Of a stretch of DNA of 64,000 nt, positions 1 to 11,350 are shown one piece after another. The notes under the pieces were generated by a model. That model had not been told where the DNA came from and ran no database searches. It was given only the letters and a program-made list of their open reading frames with translations. Source of the DNA: Vitis vinifera. Lineage: Eukaryota; Streptophyta; Magnoliopsida; Vitales; Vitaceae. Each line of letters opens with the position of its first letter. Positions within the stretch are counted from its first letter, which is position 1. The stretch covers positions 4,046,501-4,110,500 of the forward strand of contig NC_081811.1 of NCBI RefSeq assembly GCF_030704535.1. Reading direction: 5' to 3'. The translations under genes were made by a program, and so were the position numbers.

Positions 1-1700
1 GGCTACCAAGCAATCTAAAGAATCATAGACTAATTTAGGATGTATGTATGAGTGTGACAAAATGAGCTGCAACAGTCACAAGAAAGGTGGGTTTAGCTTC
101 TCCTTTCGTACTGAAGGAAGAAAAGAAAATTCAGTTCAATTTAAAATCTAATGCAAAAACTTCATCACAAGGATAAAGTGATGAACGCAAAAAGAAGATA
201 ACCGTCTAGTAAAGTACACCACCCTGCACACATTTATATTCCCAAGCAAATACAGGAGCACCCTTAACAAAGAAGCCACAACAAGAGAAATTAGAGTGAG
301 AGAATAATTACATTCCTGCATATTGCTTCATGGAGCCATGCAAACTTGCAAGATCTAGTAGCAGTTCCATCCTGAACCTAGTAAACATCAATCATGAAAA
401 TGTTTAGTTTATTCCAGAAGTTTTCTGTAATCACTCAGCACCATAAGACTGCAAAATACCCGAACATGATCCACCAAAAAAAAGCAGGGAGGAGGAGATT
501 GGGTTGGTTCCCGTTTAAGAATGGAGCAGGCATCATAAGAATGCAATATACATATATAAGAAAGTAACACAAACTACCTGAATAAGATCCAAAAGTGTTT
601 GGGATTGCAGTTCCCCGAGCTTGAATTTAATCAGACAATTACCTCAACAGGTGAAAACATTATCGTCAATGTTTCTGCATACCTATGTTTGTATCTTTTT
701 TTTTCTTTCTTCCAACTAAAAACTCTGCCTCTGAACAACAAAGCCAAAAAATCAATTCACAGTACTGTCCTGCATAGGAATGTGCCAATAAAAAGTGGAA
801 TTGAACTAGACATAACATAGGCTATATTTGACATTAGGTTAGAGGAATATCAGAATCAGTTCATTTATCCAGAACAAATACATGCCCCCATTGTGATTTC
901 ATGGTTCTCATCCAAAGCAACTTGAAGCGCATAACATAATAATTACATCTACAACTTCAGCATCCAAAAAACGATGAATTCAAGGTCTCATATAACTGAA
1001 CCCAACAATGGAGTAGAAACGAATTTCTCAGGTGAAATAATTATCTAGTGCAAATGAATCACAAAGTAACATGGTCAAGAAAACACATTTTCTCTGCGAA
1101 GATCCAAGAAAACACATTGGATGAATTAGCCTCATGATATTACAATCAACTGCTGTAAAGTTAGAAAACTGGCTCCCCAGCCTACGACAGAATGTACTGT
1201 AACATAAACAAACTAGTGGTCAATTAACTTCATGAACTCAATTCAGCCAGACAGCAATGAATACTAATCAAGTTCATACTGAACCAAATGCAAACTTGGC
1301 AACTATAAAAATGCACAAGAAGTAATCGATGCACAGATAAAGACTGGCTAAGCAAGAAATTTAGTTTGTCCTAAAATGAGATTGAAATCAGCTCTTTGAT
1401 TCAGTTACAGAAATGGCTTCCTTGATTCATACTTACAAAACAAGCCACAGTATTTTCTTACTGAAGTCCATATATCATTAAAAGGCTAACAGAGAGTGGT
1501 ATAACTGTTCTACTCTCCATAATGGAAGATCTCATTGATGTTAATAGAATGTTAGAGAGATCATTCTGCAAAAGAGAAAAATCGGGAATAAAGTAGGATT
1601 GCTTCAGGAAAGACAGAAAATTTCTAATATTGATGATGTATGAATATAGGCCACAATATAGCTATTGCTTTTATACATCTAACAAGCTCCAGCAATTTAC
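1..1700. other. 3' flank / possible 3'UTR of the FRS11-like gene
   Basis: No convincing protein-coding frame is visible on either strand. On the minus strand there are splice-like signals, for example an acceptor-like TTTACTAG near 377 and a donor-like CAG/GTAGTT near 578. The FRS11 transcript may therefore carry spliced 3'UTR exons here, or a non-coding transcript may overlap. This is inference from consensus sites only. Confidence 0.3.
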
Positions 1701-4658
1701 CTACAAGAATCCTAACCCATCTCCATTCAAATCATCACCTCCTATCATTGGACAATCAGTTGCATCATGTCCAAACTGCCCACAGCAAGGCACAGAGCAA
1801 CGTCTCCGTTTCCTGTAGATATCTACCCCATCTCTATGTCTTCTCTCTTTCAGCTTTCCCAGAGTTATAGAATGATGAGGATTTCCCACATTAAAACTGT
1901 GAATCATACTATCAGAATCTTCAACTTCTGGAAGAATCAATGAGTCAGAAGGGCTATTGTATGAAATATCATTAGCACCATGTGCTGGTCCAGGAAATTC
2001 CTTGATACGAGACAACACCATCGAAATTTGATCACAAGAAACATCAAGCCGTTGCTCTGTCTCCACTGATTCTGCAATAAGTGTTGAAACCATGGACTGT
2101 AATAAGTGGATCTTCCCTCCATGTTCCCTTGAAGTAGACACCTGGAAGGGCCTAGTCATAGATGAGCAGAGATCACGCCAGCGGGCAGGTAGATATCGGT
2201 CTGGAATATGAAAACAGTTGTTTATTGAAAGAACACGAAGGACATGTCTACAAAGGATGCCTGAAAAGTCAAACTCATGGCAACTACAGCTAATGAACTC
2301 ATCATGAGGGACCCAAAGCACTTTGCACCCTCCATCCATTTCTGTATGGTGTCTCACAATGAAATAATTTTCATCTAACATTAAAGATGCATACTTTGGG
2401 GCTGACAAAAGCTCCTCCTGTAATTTACAGAAGGCATATGGTGTAAGCACAGTAGCAGCATGGGACTCAATAGGAGAACCCGTTTTGAGGGAGACTTTCT
2501 GGACCTTCTGCTGCATCTTTAGTTTTGCCCCTGTTTGATCTTTAAAATCAACAATAGCAGCCACCTATGAGGAGAAAGTTGAAACAAGGTAAGCTTTATA
2601 AAATTAACCCATGATCACATAGAAAAAGAGAGTGGTGGTTTTTTACCTGCTCTACAAAGTTATCAATCTGAGATTGTGCACTCAAAAACCGTTGGATATA
2701 AGCAGTTACAGATTCTGATTGAAATGTACTTGTCATCCCAGCAAAGAAGGAACTTCTCAAAAATGGCAGCGCCCAAAATGAACGTAATGCATATAAACTG
2801 ACAATGTGTCGATTTCCATGTAGTCCATATGTATCAACCATCTTCCTCCATCCTACTTCAAAATCCTCCACTGAGTACAACTCGTAGAGCCGATGGAATT
2901 CAGCTTTCCATTTATCATATTGAGACCCAAGTGGTGCAGAAAACCAATCTGAGAACCTTGCAATGATATGCCAAATGCAAAAAGCATGTTTGGTATTTGG
3001 CATTTCAATAGCAAGTGCTTCTTTGAGCCACATGTTTTGGTCAGTTAAAATTGTTTGTGGAGACTTTCCGTTCATGAAACCCAAGAATGTCTGTCAAAAA
3101 AAGAAACACAAAATAAAAAAAGGAAACAAATCTGAGACATAAACTAATAATTTGGGAGGAATTGTTGGTAATTTGGTCTTCCATGCCATCACCCTGAAAT
3201 TACATGAGTAAATCAGGTCATAAATTCTACTGCAAACTCATGCATATAAGAAATTTATTGCAATTAGAAACCATAATTAAATTCTTTTCTGTCATAAATC
3301 TTAATATGTTTTCCATCCAGACCAATCTTGTATCTTCAGCAGAAAGAGCTGATGTAGAGTTCCCATTGTAGCAAAAATCCTATCCTTTATTACTTTATGA
3401 GTCAAACGGGTGCTAGTTTTAAGGAAGCCTTGGGGCAAAGCATTTGTGAATCTCACTGTGGCTCTGAGCATCACACCCCTTTCATTTAGTATTACCCCAA
3501 GCCACAACAAGGCATAAAGCTCAATCTTCTTTTTAAACAAAAGCTAGGGGTTTAAAAAATTAAATGATCTTGAATGATTACTACTAGGACCATATGGACA
3601 ATATTAAGAGATAAATAATAATAATAATACTAATAATAAGAACAACAACAATATTCAAACATACTACAAATACTCATATACCTACTCACCTTTAATGCCC
3701 AGGAAAAGGACTGCATATTTTCATCCTGTAGGAAAACACAACCAAAGAAACAGTTCATTCCATGATTGTCCACTCCAATCCAAATCCCAAGAAGCATATC
3801 ATATGCATCCAAACGGTGGGTTGTGTCAAATATTATGGTATCTCCAAAAGCCTCATATGATCGAATAGATGAACCATATGACCAGGCAATATGCTCCAAC
3901 CTATTGTTGGCATCTATCTTGAAGTCATATTTGAAGTTGGGATCCTTATCCTTCTTATCCTTGCACATCTTAAGAAGTTCAATTGCATCATTATCTCGAT
4001 CCACATTTCTAAAGGACTGTAACAGGTTTCTCACATCTAATTCCGTGAATGGTAAACAGCCGAGCTTAACACCCTTCTCTAGCTCCATTAATCTTAACAT
4101 TTGTCGCACTGACATCCCCGCTTTTGCAAACATGCATATTCGACTCTTGTCATCAGCAGACATGGTGCAGTAGGCAGGAAGTAGCTGCACCTCATTTGAT
4201 TTCAAGAGTTCATGGTTGTGGATGTTGCTAAAGCCAGTAATCCGCCATTCAGGGACATCAAAATCTGCCCTTTTAACAATTCTCATATATGCCTGACACC
4301 CGCAACGTGATGATTTTCGGTTCCTTTGCAGCTTTCCATCATCTGATGGCTTCAGCTGTGGATAGCCACCACGATGGCAAGTAAAATCCCTTCTAGTAAT
4401 TCCCCTACCTACACCATCTTTTCCTCGAGTTCGATGGCGTCTGATTGAAAAGCCACATTGCTTTGCAAAGCTGCAATAAAATTCATAAGCAGCATCTTGT
4501 GAAACAAATCTCTGGCCAATAAAAGGTACAAGGTTCACAGAAGTTTGTTGCGACAAGATTGTGTCCTCAGGCATTTCCTCAATGGAGCCAATATCATCTG
4601 GAGACAGATCTGTACCATTCTCAGAAGTTTCTTTCACTATACTTGTTAAATCAGACAT
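1701..4658 (-). CDS. FRS11: FAR1-RELATED SEQUENCE 11-like transcription factor (domesticated Mutator-type transposase)
   Basis: Three coding exons on the minus strand: 4658-3690, 3090-2647 and 2564-1701. All junctions are phase 0 with GT..AG, giving 758 aa. The protein aligns by memory with Arabidopsis FRS11. Residues ~50-160 form the FAR1 DNA-binding region (WRKY/GCM1-type zinc finger; key pieces RFVSQDAAYEFY, FSIRRHRT, RCGCQAY, HNHELL). Residues ~285-390 are the MULE transposase-derived core (IIFDTTHRL, GFMNGKSPQTILTDQN). A SWIM zinc finger C-x-C-x9-C-x-H lies at ~564-578. FAR1/FHY3 relatives are nuclear activators of light-signalling genes. The start chosen is the first ATG (MSDLTS) after a 5'UTR splice acceptor at 4698. 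The C-terminus extends ~75 aa beyond the Arabidopsis protein as I remember it and carries a CCHC-like knuckle (~727-743). The introns are 599 and 82 bp. Confidence 0.93.
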
Positions 4659-4697
4659 TGCTTCCACTTTCAAGACATGAAACTGAAGATGCCACAC

Positions 4698-5796
4698 CTG
4701 CCCACAATTTCAAAATGTTCAATAAAAAAACCAGAATGTCCATGAGGTGCATAGTTTAGCATGCCAGATAAATTTACTAGCATCTTCCACAAACCATAAT
4801 AAGAAGTGCAATTAGCTCAGCTTCACTTCTGTTCACAATTCGCCACTTTACTGGACCTCATTTAATTTTTCATATCACCAAAAAAAGATTTGAAAAAACC
4901 ATCCCATAGGAATAAACTGCAAGTATATCAAAAGAAGAAGAAGAAGAAGAAGAAGAAGAAGCTTTGTTTATCCATTTTATGCATTTGATTTTCCATGATT
5001 TAGATAAAATTATTTTGACATATGATGAACTTCTGTGAGTGTTTAGAAGAAAAACAGCATGTAAAAAGTACAGGCAAACTGATCCAACTGAAACTCTTTT
5101 TGTGGCTAGGGTGATAAAGGACCCCATCTGATAGTGGATCCCATTTCCTTTTTCGTGTATGTAAGAGAGATGAAGGCCCCCTCTCTTTGAGGAGTTAATA
5201 AAATAAAAAACAGAGACCTACCACAGAAAGTATCTTTCAAGCTAAACCCCAAGCTTAGCAACATAAAATTGGAGTTCACATTTCACCATAATGCATATGC
5301 AAGCACTTTTCACCGGTGTTTATAACCAAAATTTTCGAGAATTGTATCACCAGTCCTCTTCACGATAATGTGTTCATAGTTGCTTTGTGTGGATACATAT
5401 ATTGGTTAACATGACAATCTGCGAATCCAATAAGTTAACAGAAAGCTAAATCGATCAAATAAACTCACTGGAGCGACGAAGTCCAGTACAAATGCTTTAT
5501 CTCCAGATCAGTTGAAACCCTAAAAACTCCCAATTCTTCATTCCGATCTTTCCGAGAAAGATTTTCCATAAAATAAAACGATCATTCGAAAATCTGCGTC
5601 AATGTGATCTAATCACAGGTCAACAGTCATCTAATTCAGTCCAAAAATATGAATAAAAGGTTGACCCTAACATAAAATAATAATGCATATGAAAACGAAG
5701 AGATTAACCATAATAACGAGAAAATTTGTCATGAACATGAAACCGAATCAACGATTGACGAGAAAATGAAGGAAAATAAGCGAGAAAATTAAGTAC
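4698..5796 (-). other. 5'UTR intron of the FRS11-like gene
   Basis: The acceptor TTGTGGGCAG ends at 4698 and a donor GTACTT starts at 5796. This leaves a short non-coding first exon at about 5797-5905. No coding frame exists here. The intron carries an AAG microsatellite (4932-4961) and a telobox-like AAACCCTAA (5515-5523, plus strand). The donor choice is inferred from consensus only. Confidence 0.5.
4932..4961. repeat. (AAG)10 microsatellite
   Basis: Ten perfect AAG repeats on the plus strand inside the FRS11 5'UTR intron. On the transcript strand this is a CTT tract, a motif common in plant 5'UTRs. Confidence 0.95.
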
Positions 5797-5929
5797 CAGA
5801 GGTGAGAGAGAAATAGCTGAGAAATCTGAAGAACGCAACTAGGATTTCAAAAAATTCATAGAAAACTTGCTGAACAGGAGGAGAGATTGGGGAGGAGTGA
5901 GTAATGCGCATCCATGGAGGAGGATAGAG

Positions 5930-5936
5930 TTTATAT
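5930..5936 (-). promoter_or_regulatory. TATA box of the FRS11-like gene
   Basis: ATATAAA on the minus strand. It would place a start site near 5900, just upstream of the pyrimidine-rich leader that precedes the proposed 5'UTR exon. Positional inference. Confidence 0.5.
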
Positions 5937-5941
5937 CGGAT

Positions 5942-8900
5942 ATGAGCTATTGTGCGCCTGGAGGAGACACGGGGTTATCGAGAGCACATACTCGATTATC
6001 AGCCGTCCGATTGTGGTCATGCACTTACTTCTGATCCGGGGAGTTTTGGTTGGTCCAACAAGGCACGGCCATCAGATTCGAGCGGTGCTGTGGGCACTTG
6101 GAATCAACGGCCCATATTGATGGGTGTATTGTGAGCAGTGTGGCGTAAGTCAGACGAACCCTAATCCCTGAATGTTTCGAATTTCAGGTGCCGGACGGCC
6201 AGGGTAGCGCGTTCGCCAAATTGTTAAAATGCGCCGGGTCCGAGGCTCACGTTAATGGGATAAGGCATTGCTTACATCAGGGATGTGTGATCACCACAAG
6301 CAAACGGTTTGGGCTTAGAATTGAGCTTGGGCTTAAGTTTCTTAAAATTTTGTAGGAGCCTGTTCGGCTAGGCCATGGGCCCACCAACCCAACTTCATTA
6401 GCCCAGTACCTAAAACTGACATTGGTTCTGTCCCAAATTTTGTTCCCAATTTGCAAAGGCTAGACAAACGATTAAAAAAATGGCCAATTTTGGAGAAAAT
6501 CAGCCACAAAATTGGGTTTTGGGAAGGGGCAAAACATAAAATCAGGAAGGAAGTTTGATAGAGGCTATTTTTTGCCTTTTTTTTCCCGAAAAATATCAAT
6601 AAAACCTGGTAGCGAAAATTGAACGGCTGAGATTCAATTTTCCAAAAATCCCTTTATTTTTTTTAGCTTTTATCATATTTATCCTTTTGACTAAGTAATG
6701 GTAAGAAATACCTTCGATGAATAAATTTGAAACATAAGTTTCTATATATGAACTCTAATATGTATAGTGCTATATCGAACAAAGCTCATAACAAGGTCTT
6801 GATTGTCTTCATTAGATAAGGACTTGAGGGCCATCTGAAAGATTTGGCAATCTTGAGAGGTTGTCCAGTTCCAATTTTTACCGACCCATCCCAACAAAAC
6901 TCGGGTCCATGACTATCTTTTCATGTCCCCGTTCCAAAAGTTGACGGTAACATATTGTTTCTACTGTTATTGTTCTGTAAGCTTCTGCAACTTTTTGCTT
7001 CAGAGAGATAGTAGTCTAGTATTGATAACTGGGGTGGTAGGCCACTGATCATTCAAAGCATACAATTGAGAAAAGTTTCGTAGTATTGCTTAATTAACTT
7101 CTTTGACTAGATCTTTTAATTTTTTTTTAAATTAATTATTTTTCAAATATATAAGGTAAACAAAATATAATACTTTTACATTTATTTTTTAATAATAAAT
7201 TTAAAAAATATATATATATAGAAAGAGAATTAAATAACTTGGGCCAGCTGTGCTCATAAGTGAGCATGCTTAGAAGCACAAAACCCCAACATATGACTGT
7301 TTGCTACTTTCAACTTTTCAAAGAGAATTCTGGTGGGCCAATCTTGCTAACGTTCCTAGACTTTCCTAGAAAGTAATTTTGCCCAGTGTTGTATGATGTT
7401 GACAGCAAAACTAATAACAATCTATACCATTTTACATTAACAAACAAGTCGAGTGTCTGTTTAGAAAGCTATGGTTTGGATGGATTGTCATAAAAATTCA
7501 GAATTACGAGGTAACTTCCTCCGATCTTACCTCAAGATACAAAGGTTATTTCATGCATGATTAAACATCATTAGATATGTATATTTGTGGGATTTTCCAT
7601 ATTTTTGTTGTTTTTAACTATAATGACAAGATCGAGAAAATACTCAAGTGCATAGTATTGGTATTCTGTGTTCGTTTGCCCTATTTTAAAACTTTCTTTT
7701 ATATATATAGTTATACAACTTGTTACGTATCGTGTTCTCATTGATTTAATGTATAACTAAAAAATATTCTTCGGGATTTTGAATGAGATCATATTCACAT
7801 TAACATGATCGTTTTTTAGTTATTTTTTGCATGAATGATTCGTATAGCTGTCGAGTACAAGTGGTTTCTGTAACTAGATGTCGATTGTTTGCTTCATTGT
7901 AGTTACTCGAATGCCCACTTCACATAGGTCAATTAACTAAAAGATTTTTATCTTATGGTCACACTGATATGACTCCATTCTACCGTGGTTGGATGGACCT
8001 TGGTATTTGTCAAAAAAAAAAAGTGAAATTTTCTAATCAGTATATAGACTGCCAACATACTGATGTCCCCGCCTGAAAAGAAAGTTAGTTTATTGCCATA
8101 AACTTAGGTATTTTTTAAATCAGAATATTTATACAATTTAAAACACTTAACATTATTAAGTCCATCTTTCAAAATTTAACTTATTATGTAATTTTATACG
8201 ACTCAAAAACTAAAAATGAATAAACAAACCATACTTAAAATAACTCTGGAAAAATGAAAGTTTTAATTACTCAAAAGCACTTTACAATGATTCTTAACGC
8301 AAGTGAAAGATGATTTGAGTGGGTGGGTGGGTGGGTGAAGCATAATCTAAATGGAAATGGACATAGCAAAGCTGTAAGTTTGTCCAACATAAGAAGCAAT
8401 AAAGACAATCAGACATTTTTCCATAGAATGTGTGATGGGGCAGCATTATAATTAGGGAATGAACTGGATGGGCCGAGGCTTATCAAATTAATTTGGACGG
8501 TTGTCTGTTTGGTATAAAGGCAAATGAAGATTTTCAATCCCTGCTGCAAGTTAACCAGTGGTTCACACTCCACCATCATGGCTGACCACCTGTTGGAAAT
8601 GAAAGCATTGTCTGGATTCATTTGCCCAACCAAAACGACCCGAAAACTACGTGCTTCTTTGGAGTAATGAACTGTCGCATGGTACACAAACAGTTAAATA
8701 ACCACTAACTGTCATTTAACTGTGAATAGAATTCTCTCTTGTACAGAAGTATTCTTTTAGACCCTCTAATTAAAACTGCCAACTGTATATTCTGCGCCGA
8801 GAACATGACAAGTGGCTTTGGGGGAGGCCCCCCTCCTCCCATGTTCCACGTGGCTGTCCTGTCCTTTCGGATCTGTGCCCACGTCATTTTGGACATATTC

Positions 8901-10500
8901 TCAGCCCTTACAGAAATTACCCTTTTTTGTTTTAGAAATCACTCTTATCAACTAGCACTCTTCTATTGTGAATGTTTTGGAATAAGGAGTCATTCATGGA
9001 ATATCCAAAATAATAATATTCCTTTCATAGGATCCTCTATATCTATCAATATACACGTAGAAAATTTGGCTTTTCATTTGAGATATTGGATGATTCTAAT
9101 CTATTAAAAACATTTAAGCCTTGTTTAGAAAATATTTTCAAAAATAATTTTTGAGAACAAATTTTTAAAATTGTTTTGGAAAATAAAAGTATGTTTAAAA
9201 ATTTAAAATATTTTAACTTATTTTTTATGTTTTTAAATAGGCTCTAAAAATAAAGATTTATATTTTATGTTTATTTTTAATCATTCATCATATTTATATA
9301 AAATAATTTTTAAAAAATAAATGAAAACAATAAAAAAATATTCTTTAAAAATATTATATATATATTTTTTTAAAATACTTTTATTTCAATTCAACCTATA
9401 CAACTCACATATTTCTCCTATTTTTGTGCATGAGCTTTAACATCGACTGTATATGGCAAATTCTTAAAAATAATGAAACTCAACAAGCGTTTAAGTTTGA
9501 TAAAAAAAAAAAAAAAAAAAAAATAGTGTTTTTTCTAGGCATCAAGGTTTATATCTATAGAAAATGACACTTAAAACATATTATGACAAGTTACAAAATA
9601 ATAATTTACATAAACATCATCATATGTCTTGTAAAAAATGTTTTTGCTTCATTTTTCTTTCTTGTAATGAGATAAATAATTGTCATAAGTTGAACAATTT
9701 TTATAGCACAACTTTTTAAGATGCGGTTCAACTATTGTTTTTTCTTTACATTTACTCGGATTTTTTTTGTTTCATCATTTGTCAAGTTGTTTTAAGGATT
9801 CAACAATGACTTGAAAGGTTGCCCGGTTTGAAAATCTTTGGATCCAAACTTATTTCCAACTCTCCAAAGCATTTCATAAAAAAAAAAATATGATAAAATC
9901 ATATTGAAAATAATCTCTTATTCTTTTCAAGCATTTTAATGCATAATTTTGAATAAAAAGGGGTTTCCATAAGAAAATAAATAATTTTCAATAAATCTTC
10001 AAATAAGACCATATATTTCTATAATCAAAGTCCTCAAATCATCAAATAAATTCTTCAAATTGTAAGACTTAAAAATCTTCAAATCTTTGTGAAATCTTCA
10101 AATTAGAGACTCGGATCTCTTCCCACATCTCCTTGAATGTGAAATTTGAAGTGGTCTATATTCAAAAGGATTGAGAAATCCTCTTGGTATTATCCCTTAA
10201 TTTTCAAGAGGTATATAATTATTATTATTTTGATAACTACATCTATATTTATTTATAGAAAATGTTTATTTATTTTATATTTCATCATAATACAATTCTT
10301 CAATTCCTTCTTTGTTTGCATTATATGGCATAACATATAATGTCCCATATAAGGGACACATTTTTTGATGTTATATGTATATATATATATATATATATAT
10401 GCTTCTCTTAATCTTCGAAATATGTTTTAAAGTTATAAGGATTACTTTGGGCCCAATAATATAGAGAGGATTAGATTTTAAGCATGTGTTATTATATTAT
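5942..10500. other. AT-rich intergenic spacer
   Basis: No credible gene. The open frames here are short and low-complexity. Small features: GGCCCA motifs and AACCCTAA near 6100-6160, a four-run GGGT tract at 8321-8336, and a G-box palindrome CCACGTGG at 8846-8853 followed by CCCACGTCA near 8878. There is also a poly-A run near 9505-9523 and a (TA)n tract near 10377-10400. The 9115-9400 segment resembles the AT-rich 'cttgtttagaaaa' type repeats seen again near 58.9 kb. Confidence 0.6.
8321..8336 (+). repeat. (GGGT)4 perfect G-quadruplex motif
   Basis: Four GGG runs separated by single T loops in otherwise AT-rich DNA. This is a canonical intramolecular G4-forming pattern. No gene is adjacent, so the role is unknown. 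Confidence 0.85.
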
Positions 10501-10504
10501 TTAA

Positions 10505-11350
10505 AACATTTAATGTCATGTCTTTTTATTTGTCATAAGTTTATTGTACTATTAATTTTGTGGTACATAATAAATTTTTATTTGACCATTAAATACGTGT
10601 ATCAATTTATGATTCGGCATTTATCAACATATGGTTAATGTCATGTCTTTTTATTTGTCATAAGTGTCTTGTTCTACCAATTTTGTGGTACATAACAAAT
10701 TTTTATTTGACCATTAAAGATATGTATCAATTTATGATTCCACATTTATCAACATATGTTATCATAAGTAGGCAAAATTTCATCTCTAATATTGTACCAA
10801 AATTTTATTTGACCATTAAAAATGTGTATCAATTTATTATTAGACATTTATCAACATACAATTAATGTCATATATTTTTATTTGTCATAAGTGTCTTGTA
10901 CTATCAATTTTGTGGTACATGGAAAAATTTTATTTGACCATTAAAGATATATATCAATTTATGATTAGACATTTATCAATTATTAGTAAGTAGGGAAAAT
11001 TTCCTCTCTAGTATTGTACCAAAATTTTACTTGGCCATTAAAGATGTGTATCAATTTATGATTTGACATTTATCAACATATAGTTAATGTCATGTCTTTT
11101 TATTTGCCGTAAGTGTCTTGTAATATCGATTTTGTGGTACATAACAAATTTTTATTTGACCATTAAAGATATGTTTCAATTTATGATTCGACATTTATCA
11201 ACATATAGTTATTAAGCAGACAAAATTTCCTCTCTAGTATTGTACCAAATTTTTATTTGATCATTACAGATGTGTATCAATTTATGATTATGACATTTAT
11301 CAACATATGGTTATCAGTGAGTAGGCAAAATTTCCTCTCTAATATTCAAT
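10505..11350. repeat. Composite tandem minisatellite, two alternating unit types
   Basis: Unit A contains AATGTCATGTCTTTTTATTTG, then TTTTGTGGTACAT and ATTTGACCATTAAAGA. It starts at 10512, 10637, 10864 and 11086. Unit B contains AGGCAAAATTTCCTCTCTA and TTGTACCAAA before the same ATTTGACCATTAAA...ATCAATTTATGATT...ACATTTATCAACATA body. B units follow near 10760, 10985, 11210 and 11310. The order reads A-A-B-A-B-A-B-B', with an A-to-A spacing of 125 then ~225 bp. Copies differ by point changes, so the array is moderately old. Confidence 0.85.

Noticed and set aside
8409-9107. Several open frames of 60-120 codons on both strands
   Set aside because: They overlap antisense to one another and have no protein-like conservation signals or gene context.
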